Numbered from the stretch's first letter, positions 33,853 through 43,033 are shown. The stretch: 64,000 nucleotides of DNA from Amycolatopsis acidiphila (GCF_021391495.1 NZ_CP090063.1:4216001-4280000), one strand, 5' to 3'. Made by a program: numbers and translations. Notes: generated by a model not told the origin, from the letters alone.

Positions 33853-33868
33853 CTAAGCGCTCGCTTAG
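33853..33868. promoter_or_regulatory. TetR-type operator CTAAGCG-CT-CGCTTAG before the SDR-MaoC unit
   Basis: A perfect palindrome with 7-base arms, 22 bases before the SDR start codon and just upstream of its ribosome site GAGGAGGA. The core TAAGCG-NN-CGCTTA recurs at 48559-48572 between a TetR gene and an SDR gene, suggesting one TetR regulator for both. Confidence 0.6.
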
Positions 33869-33890
33869 CTCAACGTCGAGGAGGAAACAC

Positions 33891-34652
33891 GTGACCGAGT
33901 CCCACTCCCGCGTCGCGATAGTCACCGGCGCCGGCCGGGGTATCGGTGCCGCCGTCGCCCAGCGGCTCGCCGCCGACGGGTTCGCCGTGGGCCTGCTGGA
34001 CCTGGACGAGGCCGCTGTCAAGCAGGGCGCGGAGGACATCGTCGCCGGCGGCGGCAAGGCCACCGGAGTCGCACTGGACGTCAGCAACGCCGAGCAGGTC
34101 GAGGCCGCCGTCTCGAAGGTCGCCGACGAGCTCGGGCCGCCCACAGTGCTGATCAACAACGCCGGCATCACCCGCGACAACCTGATCTTCAAGATGACCG
34201 AGCAGGACTGGGACTCGGTGCTGGGCGTGCACCTGCGCGGCTCGTTCCTGATGACGCGCGCGGTGCAGAAGCACATGACCGCCCAGAAGTGGGGCCGGAT
34301 CGTCAACCTGTCCAGCACCTCGGCGCTGGGCAACCGCGGCCAGGTCAACTACTCCGCCGCCAAGGCCGGCATGCAGGGCTTCACCAAGACCCTCGCGATC
34401 GAGCTCGGCAAGTTCAACGTGACCGCCAACGCGATCGCCCCGGGCTTCATCGCCACCGACATGACGGCGGCGACCGCGGAGCGGCTCGGCGTCTCGTTCG
34501 AGGACTTCAAGGCCGGTGCGGCCCAGCAGATCCCGGTCCAGCGCGTCGGCACGCCCGACGACATCGCGCACACCGTCTCGTTCCTGGTGAGCGAGGGCGC
34601 CGGGTTCGTCTCCGGCCAGGTCATCTACGTCGCCGGCGGACCGAAGGACTGA
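33891..34652 (+). CDS. SDR oxidoreductase, FabG-like 3-oxoacyl reductase/3-hydroxyacyl-CoA dehydrogenase
   Basis: The 253-residue protein has the classical SDR motifs: VTGAGRGIGAAVAQRL (cofactor), LINNAGITRDNLIFKM, NLSSTSALGNRGQVNYSAAKAGMQG (catalytic Ser, Tyr, Lys) and NAIAPGFIATDMT. The FKMTEQDWDSVLGVHLRGSF pattern matches FabG-type reductases of fatty acyl thioesters. GTG start with GAGGAGG upstream. The next gene, a MaoC hydratase, starts three bases after its stop, giving hydration plus oxidation of an enoyl-CoA. A perfect TetR-type palindrome lies in the promoter. Confidence 0.9.
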   Translation: MTESHSRVAIVTGAGRGIGAAVAQRLAADGFAVGLLDLDEAAVKQGAEDIVAGGGKATGVALDVSNAEQVEAAVSKVADELGPPTVLINNAGITRDNLIFKMTEQDWDSVLGVHLRGSFLMTRAVQKHMTAQKWGRIVNLSSTSALGNRGQVNYSAAKAGMQGFTKTLAIELGKFNVTANAIAPGFIATDMTAATAERLGVSFEDFKAGAAQQIPVQRVGTPDDIAHTVSFLVSEGAGFVSGQVIYVAGGPKD

Positions 34653-34654
34653 GC

Positions 34655-35107
34655 ATGCGCGTCTTTGCGAGCCTGGACGAGTTCGCCGCCGCGGCCGGTG
34701 AGCAGCTGGGCACCAGCGAGTGGCACACCGTCACCCAGGAGCAGGTCGACACCTTCGCCGAGGCGACCGGGGACCACCAGTGGATCCACGTGGACGTCGA
34801 GAAGGCGAAGCAGGGCCCCTTCGGTGGCCCGATCGCGCACGGGTTCCTCACCCTGTCGCTGCTGCCGCGGCTGAGCGCCGCGACCTACCGCGTCGACGGG
34901 CTCAAGATGGGCATCAACTACGGCCTGAACAAGGTGCGGTTCCCGATGCCGGTCAAGGTGGGCGCGAAGGTGCGCGGCACCGCCGAGCTCGCCGAGATCA
35001 CCGACGTGCCGGGCGGCAAGCAGGCCGTGGTGCGCTGGACCGTCGAGATCGACGGCGAGCAGAAGCCCGCCTGCATCGCCGAGTTCGTCGTCCGCCTGCT
35101 CGCCTGA
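34655..35107 (+). CDS. MaoC-family (R)-specific enoyl-CoA hydratase
   Basis: The 150-residue hot-dog protein has the hydratase-2 motif FAEATGDHQWIHVDVEKAKQGPFGGPIAHGFLTLSLLP, including the catalytic Asp and His. GINYGLNKVRFPMPVKVGAKVRG completes the fold. It adds water to trans-2-enoyl-CoA to give the (R)-3-hydroxyacyl-CoA, which the preceding SDR could oxidise. The ATG is three bases after the SDR stop, so both are translated from one message. Confidence 0.92.
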   Translation: MRVFASLDEFAAAAGEQLGTSEWHTVTQEQVDTFAEATGDHQWIHVDVEKAKQGPFGGPIAHGFLTLSLLPRLSAATYRVDGLKMGINYGLNKVRFPMPVKVGAKVRGTAELAEITDVPGGKQAVVRWTVEIDGEQKPACIAEFVVRLLA

Positions 35108-35149
35108 CGCGAGCCCGGCGGGCGGCGGACCGCCGCTACCGTGGGGACA

Positions 35150-35165
35150 TACCGACTGGTCGGTA
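35150..35165. promoter_or_regulatory. TetR-type operator TACCGAC-TG-GTCGGTA before the kinase/acyl-CoA dehydrogenase operon
   Basis: A perfect palindrome with 7-base arms, 21 bases before the GTG start of the APH-like gene. A 12-of-16 related site lies directly upstream of the TetR gene at 40332-40347, which makes that TetR the likely regulator. Confidence 0.6.
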
Positions 35166-35186
35166 CCGGAGGCAAGGAGGCCACCC

Positions 35187-36206
35187 GTGACCCAGCAGGA
35201 CCCGCCGGGCCTGGACCTGGCCCGGCTGCGCGCCCATCTCGACGAGCAGGCGCCCGGCCTGGTCAAGGGCGAGCTGACCGGCGAGGTCGTGGAAGGCGGC
35301 CGGTCGAACCTCACCTACGTCGTGAGCGACGGCGCGTCCCGCTGGGTGGTCCGCCGCCCACCGCTGGGGCACGTGCTGCCGACCGCGCACGACATGGCCC
35401 GCGAGCACAAGGTGATCAGCGGCCTGCGCACCACGAAGGTGCCGGTGCCCGCGACGGTCACGCTGTGCCAGGACACCGCCGTGATCGGCGCCCCGTTCTA
35501 CGTCATGGAGTTCGTCGAGGGCACGCCGTACCGGTCGCGGGCCGAGCTCGAAGCGCTCGGCCCGCAGCGCACAGCGGCCATCGCGGACTCGCTGGTCGAC
35601 ACGCTCGTCGACCTGCACGCGGTGGTCCCCGAGGAGGTCGGGCTCGGGGACTTCGGCCGCCCGGAGGGCTTTCTCGAGCGCCAGCTGCGGCGGTGGAAGA
35701 AGCAGCTGGACTCCTCGCGCAGCCGGGACATCGAGGGCATCGACCAGCTGCACGACCGGCTGGCGAAGCACCTGCCGGCCTCGGGCGCGCCGGCGATCGT
35801 GCACGGCGACTACCGGCTCGACAACGTCCTCGTCGACGGCACCGACAAGATCACCGCGGTGCTGGACTGGGAGATGTCCACCCTCGGCGACCCGCTGACC
35901 GACCTCGCGCTGCTGGTCGCCTACGCCGAACGCGGCAAGGTCAACCTCGAGGTGGTCTCGAACGTCAGCACCGCCCCCGGCTATCCCGGCGTCGACGAGG
36001 TCGTCGCGCGCTACACACAGCGCTCGGGTCGCGACATCTCCGCGCTCAACTGGTATGTGGGCTTCGCGTTCTTCAAGCTCGCCGTGATCCTCGAAGGGAT
36101 CTTCTACCGCTTCAGCAAGGGCCAGACCGTCGGCGCCGGCTTCGACAAGATCGGCGAGGCGGTCGCCCCGCTCGTCGCGCTCGGCAACGAGACACTCAAG
36201 GACTGA
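35187..36206 (+). CDS. Phosphotransferase (APH) family protein, ACAD10/11-kinase-like
   Basis: The 339-residue kinase-like protein has VVEGGRSNLTYVVSDG (nucleotide loop), VVRRPPLGHVLPTAHDMAREHKVI, FYVMEFVEGTPYRSR, the catalytic loop IVHGDYRLDNVLVDG and the metal motif LDWEMSTLGDPLTDLALL. These features match the kinase domain fused to acyl-CoA dehydrogenase in animal ACAD10/11, which phosphorylates 4-hydroxyacyl-CoAs so they can be rerouted into beta-oxidation. Here it is followed two bases later by an ACAD11-like dehydrogenase, the split equivalent. GTG start preceded by GGCAAGGAGG. Confidence 0.9.
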   Translation: MTQQDPPGLDLARLRAHLDEQAPGLVKGELTGEVVEGGRSNLTYVVSDGASRWVVRRPPLGHVLPTAHDMAREHKVISGLRTTKVPVPATVTLCQDTAVIGAPFYVMEFVEGTPYRSRAELEALGPQRTAAIADSLVDTLVDLHAVVPEEVGLGDFGRPEGFLERQLRRWKKQLDSSRSRDIEGIDQLHDRLAKHLPASGAPAIVHGDYRLDNVLVDGTDKITAVLDWEMSTLGDPLTDLALLVAYAERGKVNLEVVSNVSTAPGYPGVDEVVARYTQRSGRDISALNWYVGFAFFKLAVILEGIFYRFSKGQTVGAGFDKIGEAVAPLVALGNETLKD

Positions 36207-36208
36207 CG

Positions 36209-37456
36209 ATGGACTTCGCATTCGATGCGCGCACCGAGGAGCTTCGCGCGCAGCTCCTCGAATTCATGGACTCCCACATCTACCCCGCCGAGCACGTGTT
36301 CGAGGAACAGCTGGCCGAGCGGGAGAACCCGTGGTCGGCCCCACCGGTCGTGGAGGACCTGAAGGCCGAGGCGCGCAGGCGCGGCCTGTGGAACCTCTTC
36401 CTGCCCGGCGGTGCCGGTGCCTCCGACGCCGGCGGGCACGGCTACGGCGCCGGGCTGACCAACCTGCAGTACGCGCCGCTGGCCGAGATCACCGGCCGCA
36501 GCCCGCACCTGGCCCCCATCGCGCTCAACTGCGCGGCCCCGGACACCGGGAACATGGAGGTGCTGGCGATGTTCGGCACCGAGCAGCAGCGCAAGCAGTG
36601 GCTGCAGCCGCTGCTGGACGGGGAGATCCGCTCCGCGTTCGCGATGACCGAGCCCGAGGTGGCCTCCTCCGACGCGCGCAACATCTCCACGAGCATCATC
36701 CGCGACGGCGACGAGTACGTGATCAACGGCCGCAAGTGGTACATCACCGGCGCGATGAACCCGAACTGCAGGATCTTCATCGTGATGGGCAAGACCGACC
36801 CATCGGCCGAGCCGCACCGGCAGCAGAGCCAGGTCCTGGTCCCGCGCGACACCCCGGGCCTGACCGTCAAGCGCGGCATGAAGGTGTTCGGCTACGACGA
36901 CAGCTCGCACGGCGGGCACGCCGAGGTGGTCTTCGACGACGTGCGGGTGCCCGCGGAGAACCTGCTCGTCGAGGAGGGCGCCGGTTTCGCCATCGCGCAG
37001 GCCCGGCTCGGCCCCGGCCGGATCCACCACTGCATGCGCTCGATCGGCATCGCCGAGCGGGCGATCGAGCTGATGTGCCGCCGGACCCTGGCGCGCACCG
37101 CCTTCGGCAGGCCGATCGCCGAGCAGGGCGTCGTGCAGGACTGGATCGCCGAGTCGCGGGTGCGGATCGAGCAGCTGCGGACGCTGGTGCTCAAGACCGC
37201 GTGGCTGATGGACACCGTCGGCAACCGGGGTGCGCACACCGAGATCCAGGCGATCAAGATCGCGACGCCGGCCACCGTGGAGTGGATCGTGGACAAGGCC
37301 ATCCAGGCGCACGGCGCCGGCGGGCTGTCGCAGGACTTCCCGCTGGCGGAGATGTGGGCCGGGATCCGGACCCTGCGCTTCGCCGACGGGCCCGACGAGG
37401 TGCACAAGCGCTCGCTCGCGCACCGTGAGCTCAAGAAGTACCGGGAGGCTCGGTGA
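36209..37456 (+). CDS. Acyl-CoA dehydrogenase, ACAD11-like
   Basis: The 415-residue flavoprotein has the motifs of the ACAD10/11 group: AFAMTEPEVASSDARNISTSI, YVINGRKWYITGAMNPNCRIFIVMGKT, GYDDSSHGGHAEVVFDDVRVP, RLGPGRIHHCMRSIGIAERA, RTAFGRPIAEQG and a C-terminus ending FADGPDEVHKRSLAHRELKKY. It oxidises an acyl-CoA with FAD in the cytoplasm. Paired with the preceding kinase it may handle 4-hydroxyacyl-CoAs. Its last four bases overlap the next dehydrogenase gene. Confidence 0.92.
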   Translation: MDFAFDARTEELRAQLLEFMDSHIYPAEHVFEEQLAERENPWSAPPVVEDLKAEARRRGLWNLFLPGGAGASDAGGHGYGAGLTNLQYAPLAEITGRSPHLAPIALNCAAPDTGNMEVLAMFGTEQQRKQWLQPLLDGEIRSAFAMTEPEVASSDARNISTSIIRDGDEYVINGRKWYITGAMNPNCRIFIVMGKTDPSAEPHRQQSQVLVPRDTPGLTVKRGMKVFGYDDSSHGGHAEVVFDDVRVPAENLLVEEGAGFAIAQARLGPGRIHHCMRSIGIAERAIELMCRRTLARTAFGRPIAEQGVVQDWIAESRVRIEQLRTLVLKTAWLMDTVGNRGAHTEIQAIKIATPATVEWIVDKAIQAHGAGGLSQDFPLAEMWAGIRTLRFADGPDEVHKRSLAHRELKKYREAR

Positions 37457-38646
37457 ACAACACTGTGACCACCGCGGAAGACCTGCGGGAGCGGGTCGGC
37501 GACTTCCTGGCCGGACACGACCCGGCGAGCACCGGCCGGCTCGAGTTCCTGCGGGCCCGGTTCGACGCCGGGCTGGCGTGGGTGCACTACCCCGCCGGGC
37601 TGGGCGGGCTGGACGCGCCGCGCGCGCTGCAGTCCGTTGTGGACAGCGCGTTCGCGAAGGCCGGCGCGCCGGACAACAACCCGCGCCGCATCGGCATCGG
37701 GCTCGGCATGGCGGCGCCGACGATCCTGCGGTTCGGCACCGAGGAGCAGAAGAAGCGCTACCTTCGTCCACTGTGGACCGGCGAGGAGGTGTGGTGCCAG
37801 CTGTTCTCCGAGCCCGGCGCCGGCTCGGACCTCGCCGCGCTGGGCACCCGCGCGGTGCGCGACGGGGACGACTGGGTGATCAACGGGCAGAAGGTGTGGA
37901 CCTCGGTCGCGCACATCGCCCGGTTCGCCATCCTGGTCACCCGCACCGACCCGGACGTGCCCAAGCACCAGGGCATGACCTACTTCGTGTGCGACATGAC
38001 CGACCCGGGCGTGGACGTGCGGCCGCTGCGGCAGCTGACCGGCGAGGCCGAGTTCAACGAGGTGTTCCTGTCGAACGTGCGGCTGCCAGACGCCAACCGG
38101 CTCGGCGCGGTCGGCGAGGGCTGGAAGGTCGCGCAGACCACGCTGATGAACGAGCGCGTCGCGATCGGCGGCAACGCGATGCCGCGCGAGGGCGGGCTGC
38201 TGGGCATGGTCGCGAAGACCTGGCGCGAGCACCCCGAGCTGCGCACCCCGGATCTGCACGAGCGGCTGCTGCGGCTGTGGGTCGACGCGGAGACCGCCCG
38301 CCTGGCGGGCTCGCGGCTGCGCCAGCAGCTCGCCGTGGGCGCGCCGGGCCCGGAGGGCTCGGCGATGAAGCTGGCGTTCGCGAAGCTGCAGCAGGCGCTG
38401 ACCGGGCTCGAGGTGGAGCTCGCCGGTGCGGACGGTCTGCGCTACGACGAATGGACGTTGCGGCGGCCGGAGAAGGTGGACATGGTCGGCCGCGAGCCCG
38501 GCTACCGTTACCTGCGGGCCAAGGGCAACTCGATCGAGGGCGGCACCTCCGAGGTGCTGCGCAACATCATCGCCGAGCGCGTGCTCGGCCTGCCCTCGGA
38601 ACCCCGCGTCGACAAGGACGTCGCCTGGAAGGACCTGCCGCGGTGA
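37453..38646 (+). CDS. Acyl-CoA dehydrogenase (FadE type, probable large partner)
   Basis: The 397-residue protein has WCQLFSEPGAGSDLAALGTRAV, WVINGQKVWTSVAHIARFAILVTRTD, EFNEVFLSNVRLPDANR and the C-terminal RAKGNSIEGGTSEVLRNIIAERVLGLP, the normal full-length dehydrogenase pattern. It overlaps both neighbours by four bases. With the shorter following protein it resembles actinobacterial FadE pairs that form alpha2-beta2 enzymes for steroid or branched side chains. The palindrome GTCCACTGTGGAC lies inside the gene at 37766. Substrate unknown. Confidence 0.92.
   Translation: MNNTVTTAEDLRERVGDFLAGHDPASTGRLEFLRARFDAGLAWVHYPAGLGGLDAPRALQSVVDSAFAKAGAPDNNPRRIGIGLGMAAPTILRFGTEEQKKRYLRPLWTGEEVWCQLFSEPGAGSDLAALGTRAVRDGDDWVINGQKVWTSVAHIARFAILVTRTDPDVPKHQGMTYFVCDMTDPGVDVRPLRQLTGEAEFNEVFLSNVRLPDANRLGAVGEGWKVAQTTLMNERVAIGGNAMPREGGLLGMVAKTWREHPELRTPDLHERLLRLWVDAETARLAGSRLRQQLAVGAPGPEGSAMKLAFAKLQQALTGLEVELAGADGLRYDEWTLRRPEKVDMVGREPGYRYLRAKGNSIEGGTSEVLRNIIAERVLGLPSEPRVDKDVAWKDLPR
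37766..37778. repeat. Palindrome GTCCA-CTG-TGGAC inside a coding region
   Basis: Perfect arms; encodes part of the dehydrogenase (ending RPLWTGE). It belongs to the same family as the intergenic copies at 29795 and 29900. Confidence 0.6.
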
Positions 38647-39740
38647 GTGATCTGCTGTACTCCGAGGTCGAAGAGGACCTCCGGGCGAGTGTCCGCGACC
38701 TGTTCGCCGACAAGGCGGCCGCCGCCTCGGTGCTGGCCAGGACCGAGAGCGCCGAACCGTACGACCTGAAGCTGTGGCGCACCCTCGCGGCGGAGCTGGG
38801 CACCGCGGGCCTGCACGTGCCCGAGGAGCTCGGCGGCCAGGGCGCGTCCACCCGCGAGCTCGCGGTGGTACTGGAGGAGCTGGGCCGGGCCGTGGTGCCG
38901 GTGCCGTTCCTCGGCAGCGCGGTGCTGGCGACCTCGGCGCTGCTGGCGTGCGACTCGGACGAGTCCGGGCAGCTGCTGCGCAGGCTCGCCGCGGGCGAGG
39001 CGATCGGGGCGCTGGCGGTCACGCTGAGCACGTGGCCCGGCGCGGAGTTCCCCACCGCCGCGCGGGCCGACGCGGACGGTGTCCTCAGTGGACGGATCGG
39101 CCTGGTCGCGGACGCGTCCGTCGCCGATGTGCTGGTGGTGCCCGCGCTCGGACCGGACGGGCCGGGGTTGTACGCGGTCGAGGGCGCGACGGTCACCGAG
39201 GCGACCTCGCTCGACCTGACGCGCCGCCTCGCGGACGTCACCGTGGACGGTGCCGCCGGGCGGCTGCTCGCCGGACCGGACCGCGCCGCGGAAGCGCTGC
39301 AGCACGCGCTGCTCGTGGGCGCCGGGCTGCTCGCGTCCGAACAGCTCGGGGTGGCGCAGTGGTGTCTCGACGAGACTGTCGGCTACGTCAAGCAGCGCTA
39401 CCAGTTCGGCCGCCCGGTCGGCTCGTTCCAGGCGCTCAAGCACCGCCTCGCCGACCTGTACCTGGAGCTCGTCACCGCCCGCGCGGCGGCCCGCAACGCC
39501 GCGGACGCGCTGGCCGACGGCCGGGACGTCGCCATCGCGGTCGCGGTGGCACAGTCGGCGTGCGCGTCGGTCGCGGTGCACGCCGCCGAGGAGGCCATCC
39601 AGCTGCACGGCGGGATCGGGATGACCTGGGAGCACCCGGCGCACCTCTACCTCAAGCGTGCCAAGAGCGACGAGCTGGCGCTGGGCACGCCGGGACGGCA
39701 CCGGGCGGCACTGGCGAAGCTGGTGGACCTGCCGGCCTGA
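38643..39740 (+). CDS. Acyl-CoA dehydrogenase (short FadE partner)
   Basis: The 365-residue protein is of dehydrogenase fold but has divergent central loops: instead of the canonical MTEPxAGSD segment it has GALAVTLSTWPGAEFPTAARAD, which suggests weak or absent flavin binding there. The C-terminus is normal (YVKQRYQFGRPVGSFQALKHRLADLYLEL, QLHGGIGMTWEHPAHLYLKRAKSDELALG). Such shorter subunits form heterotetramers with a full-length partner, here the gene just upstream (GTGA overlap). The start GTG is set by that overlap. Confidence 0.88.
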   Translation: MSDLLYSEVEEDLRASVRDLFADKAAAASVLARTESAEPYDLKLWRTLAAELGTAGLHVPEELGGQGASTRELAVVLEELGRAVVPVPFLGSAVLATSALLACDSDESGQLLRRLAAGEAIGALAVTLSTWPGAEFPTAARADADGVLSGRIGLVADASVADVLVVPALGPDGPGLYAVEGATVTEATSLDLTRRLADVTVDGAAGRLLAGPDRAAEALQHALLVGAGLLASEQLGVAQWCLDETVGYVKQRYQFGRPVGSFQALKHRLADLYLELVTARAAARNAADALADGRDVAIAVAVAQSACASVAVHAAEEAIQLHGGIGMTWEHPAHLYLKRAKSDELALGTPGRHRAALAKLVDLPA

Positions 39741-39745
39741 GGAGG

Positions 39746-40321
39746 TCAGGGACGCAACGCGCCCAGGAGCAACCCGGCGTAGTGCTCCCCCACCTGGTGC
39801 GCGGAGAGCTTGCCGCTGGTGCGGTACCACGCGCCCAGGTGGTGCACCGACCCGAAGAAGAAGTCGACGACGATGTCGGCCGGCTTGTCGGCGCGGAACA
39901 CCCCGGCCCGCTGGCCCTCCTCGATCAGTGAGCGGAAGCGCTCGTGATAGCGGCGCCGCTCGGCCCGGACGGCCCTGCTCCTGTCCGGACTGAGCTGGTG
40001 CACCGACTGCAGGAAGATCTTGGTGTCGTCGAGGTTCTCGATGGTGCTGACGACGACGTCGAGCGCCGCACGGCGCAGCCGTTCCGGTACCGGCGCCTCG
40101 GTGGCGGCGACCTTCTCCAGCTGTTCGGTCTGCAGGCGCAGCACCCGGCCGTAGATCTCCGACAGCAGGTCGTCCTTCGAGCCGAAGTAGTGGTACATCG
40201 CGCCCTTGGTGACCCCGGCGGCCGCCACGATCTCCTGCACGGACGTGCGGTCGAACCCCTTCTGCGCGAAGAGCTTCGTCGCCGCCGAGAGCAGGCGGCC
40301 GGGCACCCCGTCACCGACCAT
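39746..40321 (-). CDS. TetR-family regulator, likely controls the kinase/acyl-CoA dehydrogenase operon
   Basis: The 191-residue protein has the TetR helix-turn-helix at residues 8-55 (LLSAATKLFAQKGFDRTSVQEIVAAAGVTKGAMYHYFGSKDDLL) and a helical ligand domain. It is convergent with the dehydrogenase operon. The site TACCGACCGGCTGGTT just 10 bases before its ATG resembles the perfect palindrome at 35150 (12 of 16), so it probably represses itself and that operon, responding to an acyl-CoA. Confidence 0.92.
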   Translation of the reverse strand: MVGDGVPGRLLSAATKLFAQKGFDRTSVQEIVAAAGVTKGAMYHYFGSKDDLLSEIYGRVLRLQTEQLEKVAATEAPVPERLRRAALDVVVSTIENLDDTKIFLQSVHQLSPDRSRAVRAERRRYHERFRSLIEEGQRAGVFRADKPADIVVDFFFGSVHHLGAWYRTSGKLSAHQVGEHYAGLLLGALRP

Positions 40322-40331
40322 GGTCCGAGCA

Positions 40332-40347
40332 TACCGACCGGCTGGTT
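40332..40347. promoter_or_regulatory. Candidate autoregulatory TetR operator
   Basis: Reverse strand AACCAGCCGGTCGGTA shares the half-site GGTCGGTA with the sites at 35150 and 49285. It overlaps the region expected for the TetR promoter or ribosome site. Confidence 0.5.
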
Positions 40348-40368
40348 TGTGCACCGGCCCGCCGTACA

Positions 40369-40403
40369 CCGAAGGACCCGGCGGGCACCGCCGGGTCCTT
40401 CGG
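40369..40403 (-). terminator. Rho-independent-type terminator after satP
   Basis: A perfect 15-base stem (CCGAAGGACCCGGCG with CGCCGGGTCCTTCGG) and a 5-base loop, 17 bases after the satP stop. There is no clear U run, as often in actinomycetes. It should isolate acs-satP from the TetR gene downstream. Confidence 0.8.
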
Positions 40404-40419
40404 AGCTTTCCCTGTGGGA

Positions 40420-41052
40420 TCAGTTCGGCGCGAGCGGCACCACCGGCAGCACGGTCCGCTTGAACGTGCTGTTCAGCACGACGGCGAACGACGTGTACCA
40501 GGCGAGCACAGCGGTCACCAGGCCCAGCCAGCCGCCGAGCTTCCCGATGCCGTCGGAGCCGGAGAACTCCCCGATCGTCAGGAACAGGAAGGTCAGGAAC
40601 AGCAGCGTCACCACGGCCACGAGCGCCACGCTGGTGCGCAGGGACGCGACGGCCATGTAGGCGGTGAAGATGGTGAACACCAGCAGGAACATGCCGGTCG
40701 CGGTCGCCGCGTCGGAGGCGGGGATCTTGCCCGCGAACTGCCAGACGTAGAAGGCGAACGAGAGCCAGAACGCGCCGTAGGTGGCGAACGCGGTGGCACC
40801 GAACGTGTTGTTCTTGCGGAACTCCCACATCCCGGCCAGCAGCTGCGCGAGGCCACCGTAGAACAGGGCCAGCGGCAGCACGACCGGCTCGACCGACTTC
40901 GGCACCAGCCCCGCGTTCACGGCGCTCAGCACAAAGGTGGTCGCGGCGAAGCCGGCCAGCCCGAGCGGGCCCGGGTCGGCGATGTGCTTCGTCGGGTCTA
41001 CCGGCCCGACCGGTGCCGGCACGGTCGAGTGGTCTTCTTCTGTCGTGCTCAT
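40420..41052 (-). CDS. satP: Acetate uptake transporter, GPR1/FUN34/YaaH (SatP) family
   Basis: The 210-residue protein has six hydrophobic segments and the family signature near the start, ADPGPLGLAGFAATTFVLSAVNAG (NPAPLGL-type motif). AQLLAGMWEFRKNNTFGATAFATYGAFWLS carries the conserved FGATAF...GAFWLS. It transports acetate/succinate with protons across the membrane. It follows acs by 16 bases and is the second gene of an acetate uptake-activation operon ending in a strong terminator. Confidence 0.93.
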   Translation of the reverse strand: MSTTEEDHSTVPAPVGPVDPTKHIADPGPLGLAGFAATTFVLSAVNAGLVPKSVEPVVLPLALFYGGLAQLLAGMWEFRKNNTFGATAFATYGAFWLSFAFYVWQFAGKIPASDAATATGMFLLVFTIFTAYMAVASLRTSVALVAVVTLLFLTFLFLTIGEFSGSDGIGKLGGWLGLVTAVLAWYTSFAVVLNSTFKRTVLPVVPLAPN

Positions 41053-41068
41053 CGAGAGAACTCCCTTG

Positions 41069-43033
41069 TCATTCTTCGTTCTTGCCGGATTGCAGGCCGC
41101 TGGAGATGAGGTCCATGACGCTGGAGTCGGCGAGGGTGGTGACGTCGCCGATCTGGCGGTTTTCGGCGACGTCGCGCAGGAGGCGGCGCATGATTTTGCC
41201 GGAGCGGGTTTTGGGTAGTTCGGGCACGACCATGATCTGGCGGGGTTTGGCGATGGGCCCGATTTCCTTGGCGACGTGGTTGCGCAGTTCCTGCACGGCT
41301 TCCTCACCGCCGTCGACGGCGTTGCCGCGCAGGATGACGAACGCGACGATGCCCTGGCCGGTGGTGTCGTCGGAGGCACCGACCACGGCGGCTTCGGCGA
41401 CGGTGGGGTGTGACACCAGCGCGGACTCGACCTCGGTGGTGGAGATGCGGTGCCCGGACACGTTCATCACGTCATCCACCCGCCCGAGCAGCCAGATGTC
41501 GCCGTCGTTGTCGTATTTCGCGCCGTCCCCGGCGAAGTAGTAGCCCGCCTCGGCGAAACGCGACCAGTAGGTTTCCTTGAACCGTTCCTCATCGCCCCAG
41601 ATCCCGCGCAGCATCGAGGGCCACGGCTTGTCCAGCACCAGATAGCCGCCCCCGCCCGGGGGCACCTCCTTCCCGGCGTCGTCGACCACGATCGCGGAGA
41701 TCCCCGGCAACGCGGTCTGCGCCGAGCCCGGTTTGGTCGCGGTCACCCCGGGCAGCGGGGAGATCATGATCGCCCCGGTCTCGGTCTGCCACCAGGTGTC
41801 CACGACCGGGGCCTTGCCCGCGCCGATGTGTTCGCGGTACCACATCCACGCCTCGGGGTTGATCGGCTCCCCGACGCTGCCCAGCACCCGCAGGCTGGAG
41901 AGGTCGTACTTGGCGGGGATGTCATCGCCCCACTTCATGAACGTGCGGATCAGGGTGGGGGCGGTGTAGTAGATCGACACCTTGTAGTTCTGGATGATCT
42001 CCCAGTGCCGCCCCTCGTGCGGGGTGTTCGGGGTGCCCTCGTACACCACCTGCGTCACCCGGTTGGCCAACGGCCCGTACACGATGTAGGAATGCCCCGT
42101 CACCCACCCGATATCCGCGGTGCACCAGTACACGTCCTGACCCGGCTTGTGATCGAACACCACGTGATGGGTATAGGCCGTCTGGGTCAGATAACCACCC
42201 GAGGTGTGCAGGATCCCCTTCGGTTTCCCGGTGGTACCACTGGTGTAGAGGATGAACAACGGGTGCTCCGCGTCGAACGCCTCCGGCGTGTGCTCACTCG
42301 AGGCCGCCCCCACCAGCTCGTGCCACCACACATCCCGGCCCTCGGCCATCGGCACCTCCTGGCCGGTGCGGCGCACCACCACCACCTTCTGCACCGACGC
42401 CGCCCCCTCCAGGGCCTCATCGACGTTGGCCTTCATCGGGGCGGCCTTCCCCCGCCGGTACTGCCCATCCGAGGTGATCACCACCTTCGCCTCGGCGTCA
42501 TCCACCCGCGAACGCAACGCCGTCGGGGAAAACCCGCCGAACACCACCGAATGCAACGCACCGATCCGGGCACACGCCAACATCGCGATGATCGCCTCCG
42601 GGATCATCTGCAACTGGATCGCCACCCGATCCCCCGCACCCACCCCCAACGACAACAACGCATTCGCCGCCCGGGACACCTCGTCCTTCAACTCGCCATA
42701 GGTGATATCGCGGGTATCCCCGGGCTCACCCACCCAATGGATCGCGACCTGCTCCCCGTGCCCGGCCTCCACATGCCGATCCACACAGTTATAAGCCACA
42801 TTCAACTTGCCACCCACGAACCACTTCGCGAACGGCGCCCCCGACCAATCCACCACCCGCGACCACTTCGTATCCCACGACAACCGCTCCGCCTGCTCCG
42901 CCCAAAACGCCTCACGATCGGAGTCAGCCCGCAGGTACGACTCGGCCTTTTCGTTGGCGTTGGCGGTAAAGTCCTCCGATGGTGGAAATGTCCTGCTTTC
43001 GGTCAGCAGGTTCGACAACGCCTCGTTGCTCAT
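41069..43033 (-). CDS. acsA: Acetyl-CoA synthetase
   Basis: The 654-residue protein has the full Acs pattern: [34 protein letters not shown] (P-loop), [76 protein letters not shown] and the regulated lysine in [15 protein letters not shown]. It converts acetate, ATP and CoA into acetyl-CoA. It is first in an operon with satP and divergent from a LytS-type kinase across 163 bases. Codon use shifts within the gene: G/T-ending codons dominate the 5' half and C/A-ending codons the 3' third, unlike the C/G-ending neighbours. Confidence 0.96.
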   Translation of the reverse strand: MSNEALSNLLTESRTFPPSEDFTANANEKAESYLRADSDREAFWAEQAERLSWDTKWSRVVDWSGAPFAKWFVGGKLNVAYNCVDRHVEAGHGEQVAIHWVGEPGDTRDITYGELKDEVSRAANALLSLGVGAGDRVAIQLQMIPEAIIAMLACARIGALHSVVFGGFSPTALRSRVDDAEAKVVITSDGQYRRGKAAPMKANVDEALEGAASVQKVVVVRRTGQEVPMAEGRDVWWHELVGAASSEHTPEAFDAEHPLFILYTSGTTGKPKGILHTSGGYLTQTAYTHHVVFDHKPGQDVYWCTADIGWVTGHSYIVYGPLANRVTQVVYEGTPNTPHEGRHWEIIQNYKVSIYYTAPTLIRTFMKWGDDIPAKYDLSSLRVLGSVGEPINPEAWMWYREHIGAGKAPVVDTWWQTETGAIMISPLPGVTATKPGSAQTALPGISAIVVDDAGKEVPPGGGGYLVLDKPWPSMLRGIWGDEERFKETYWSRFAEAGYYFAGDGAKYDNDGDIWLLGRVDDVMNVSGHRISTTEVESALVSHPTVAEAAVVGASDDTTGQGIVAFVILRGNAVDGGEEAVQELRNHVAKEIGPIAKPRQIMVVPELPKTRSGKIMRRLLRDVAENRQIGDVTTLADSSVMDLISSGLQSGKNEE

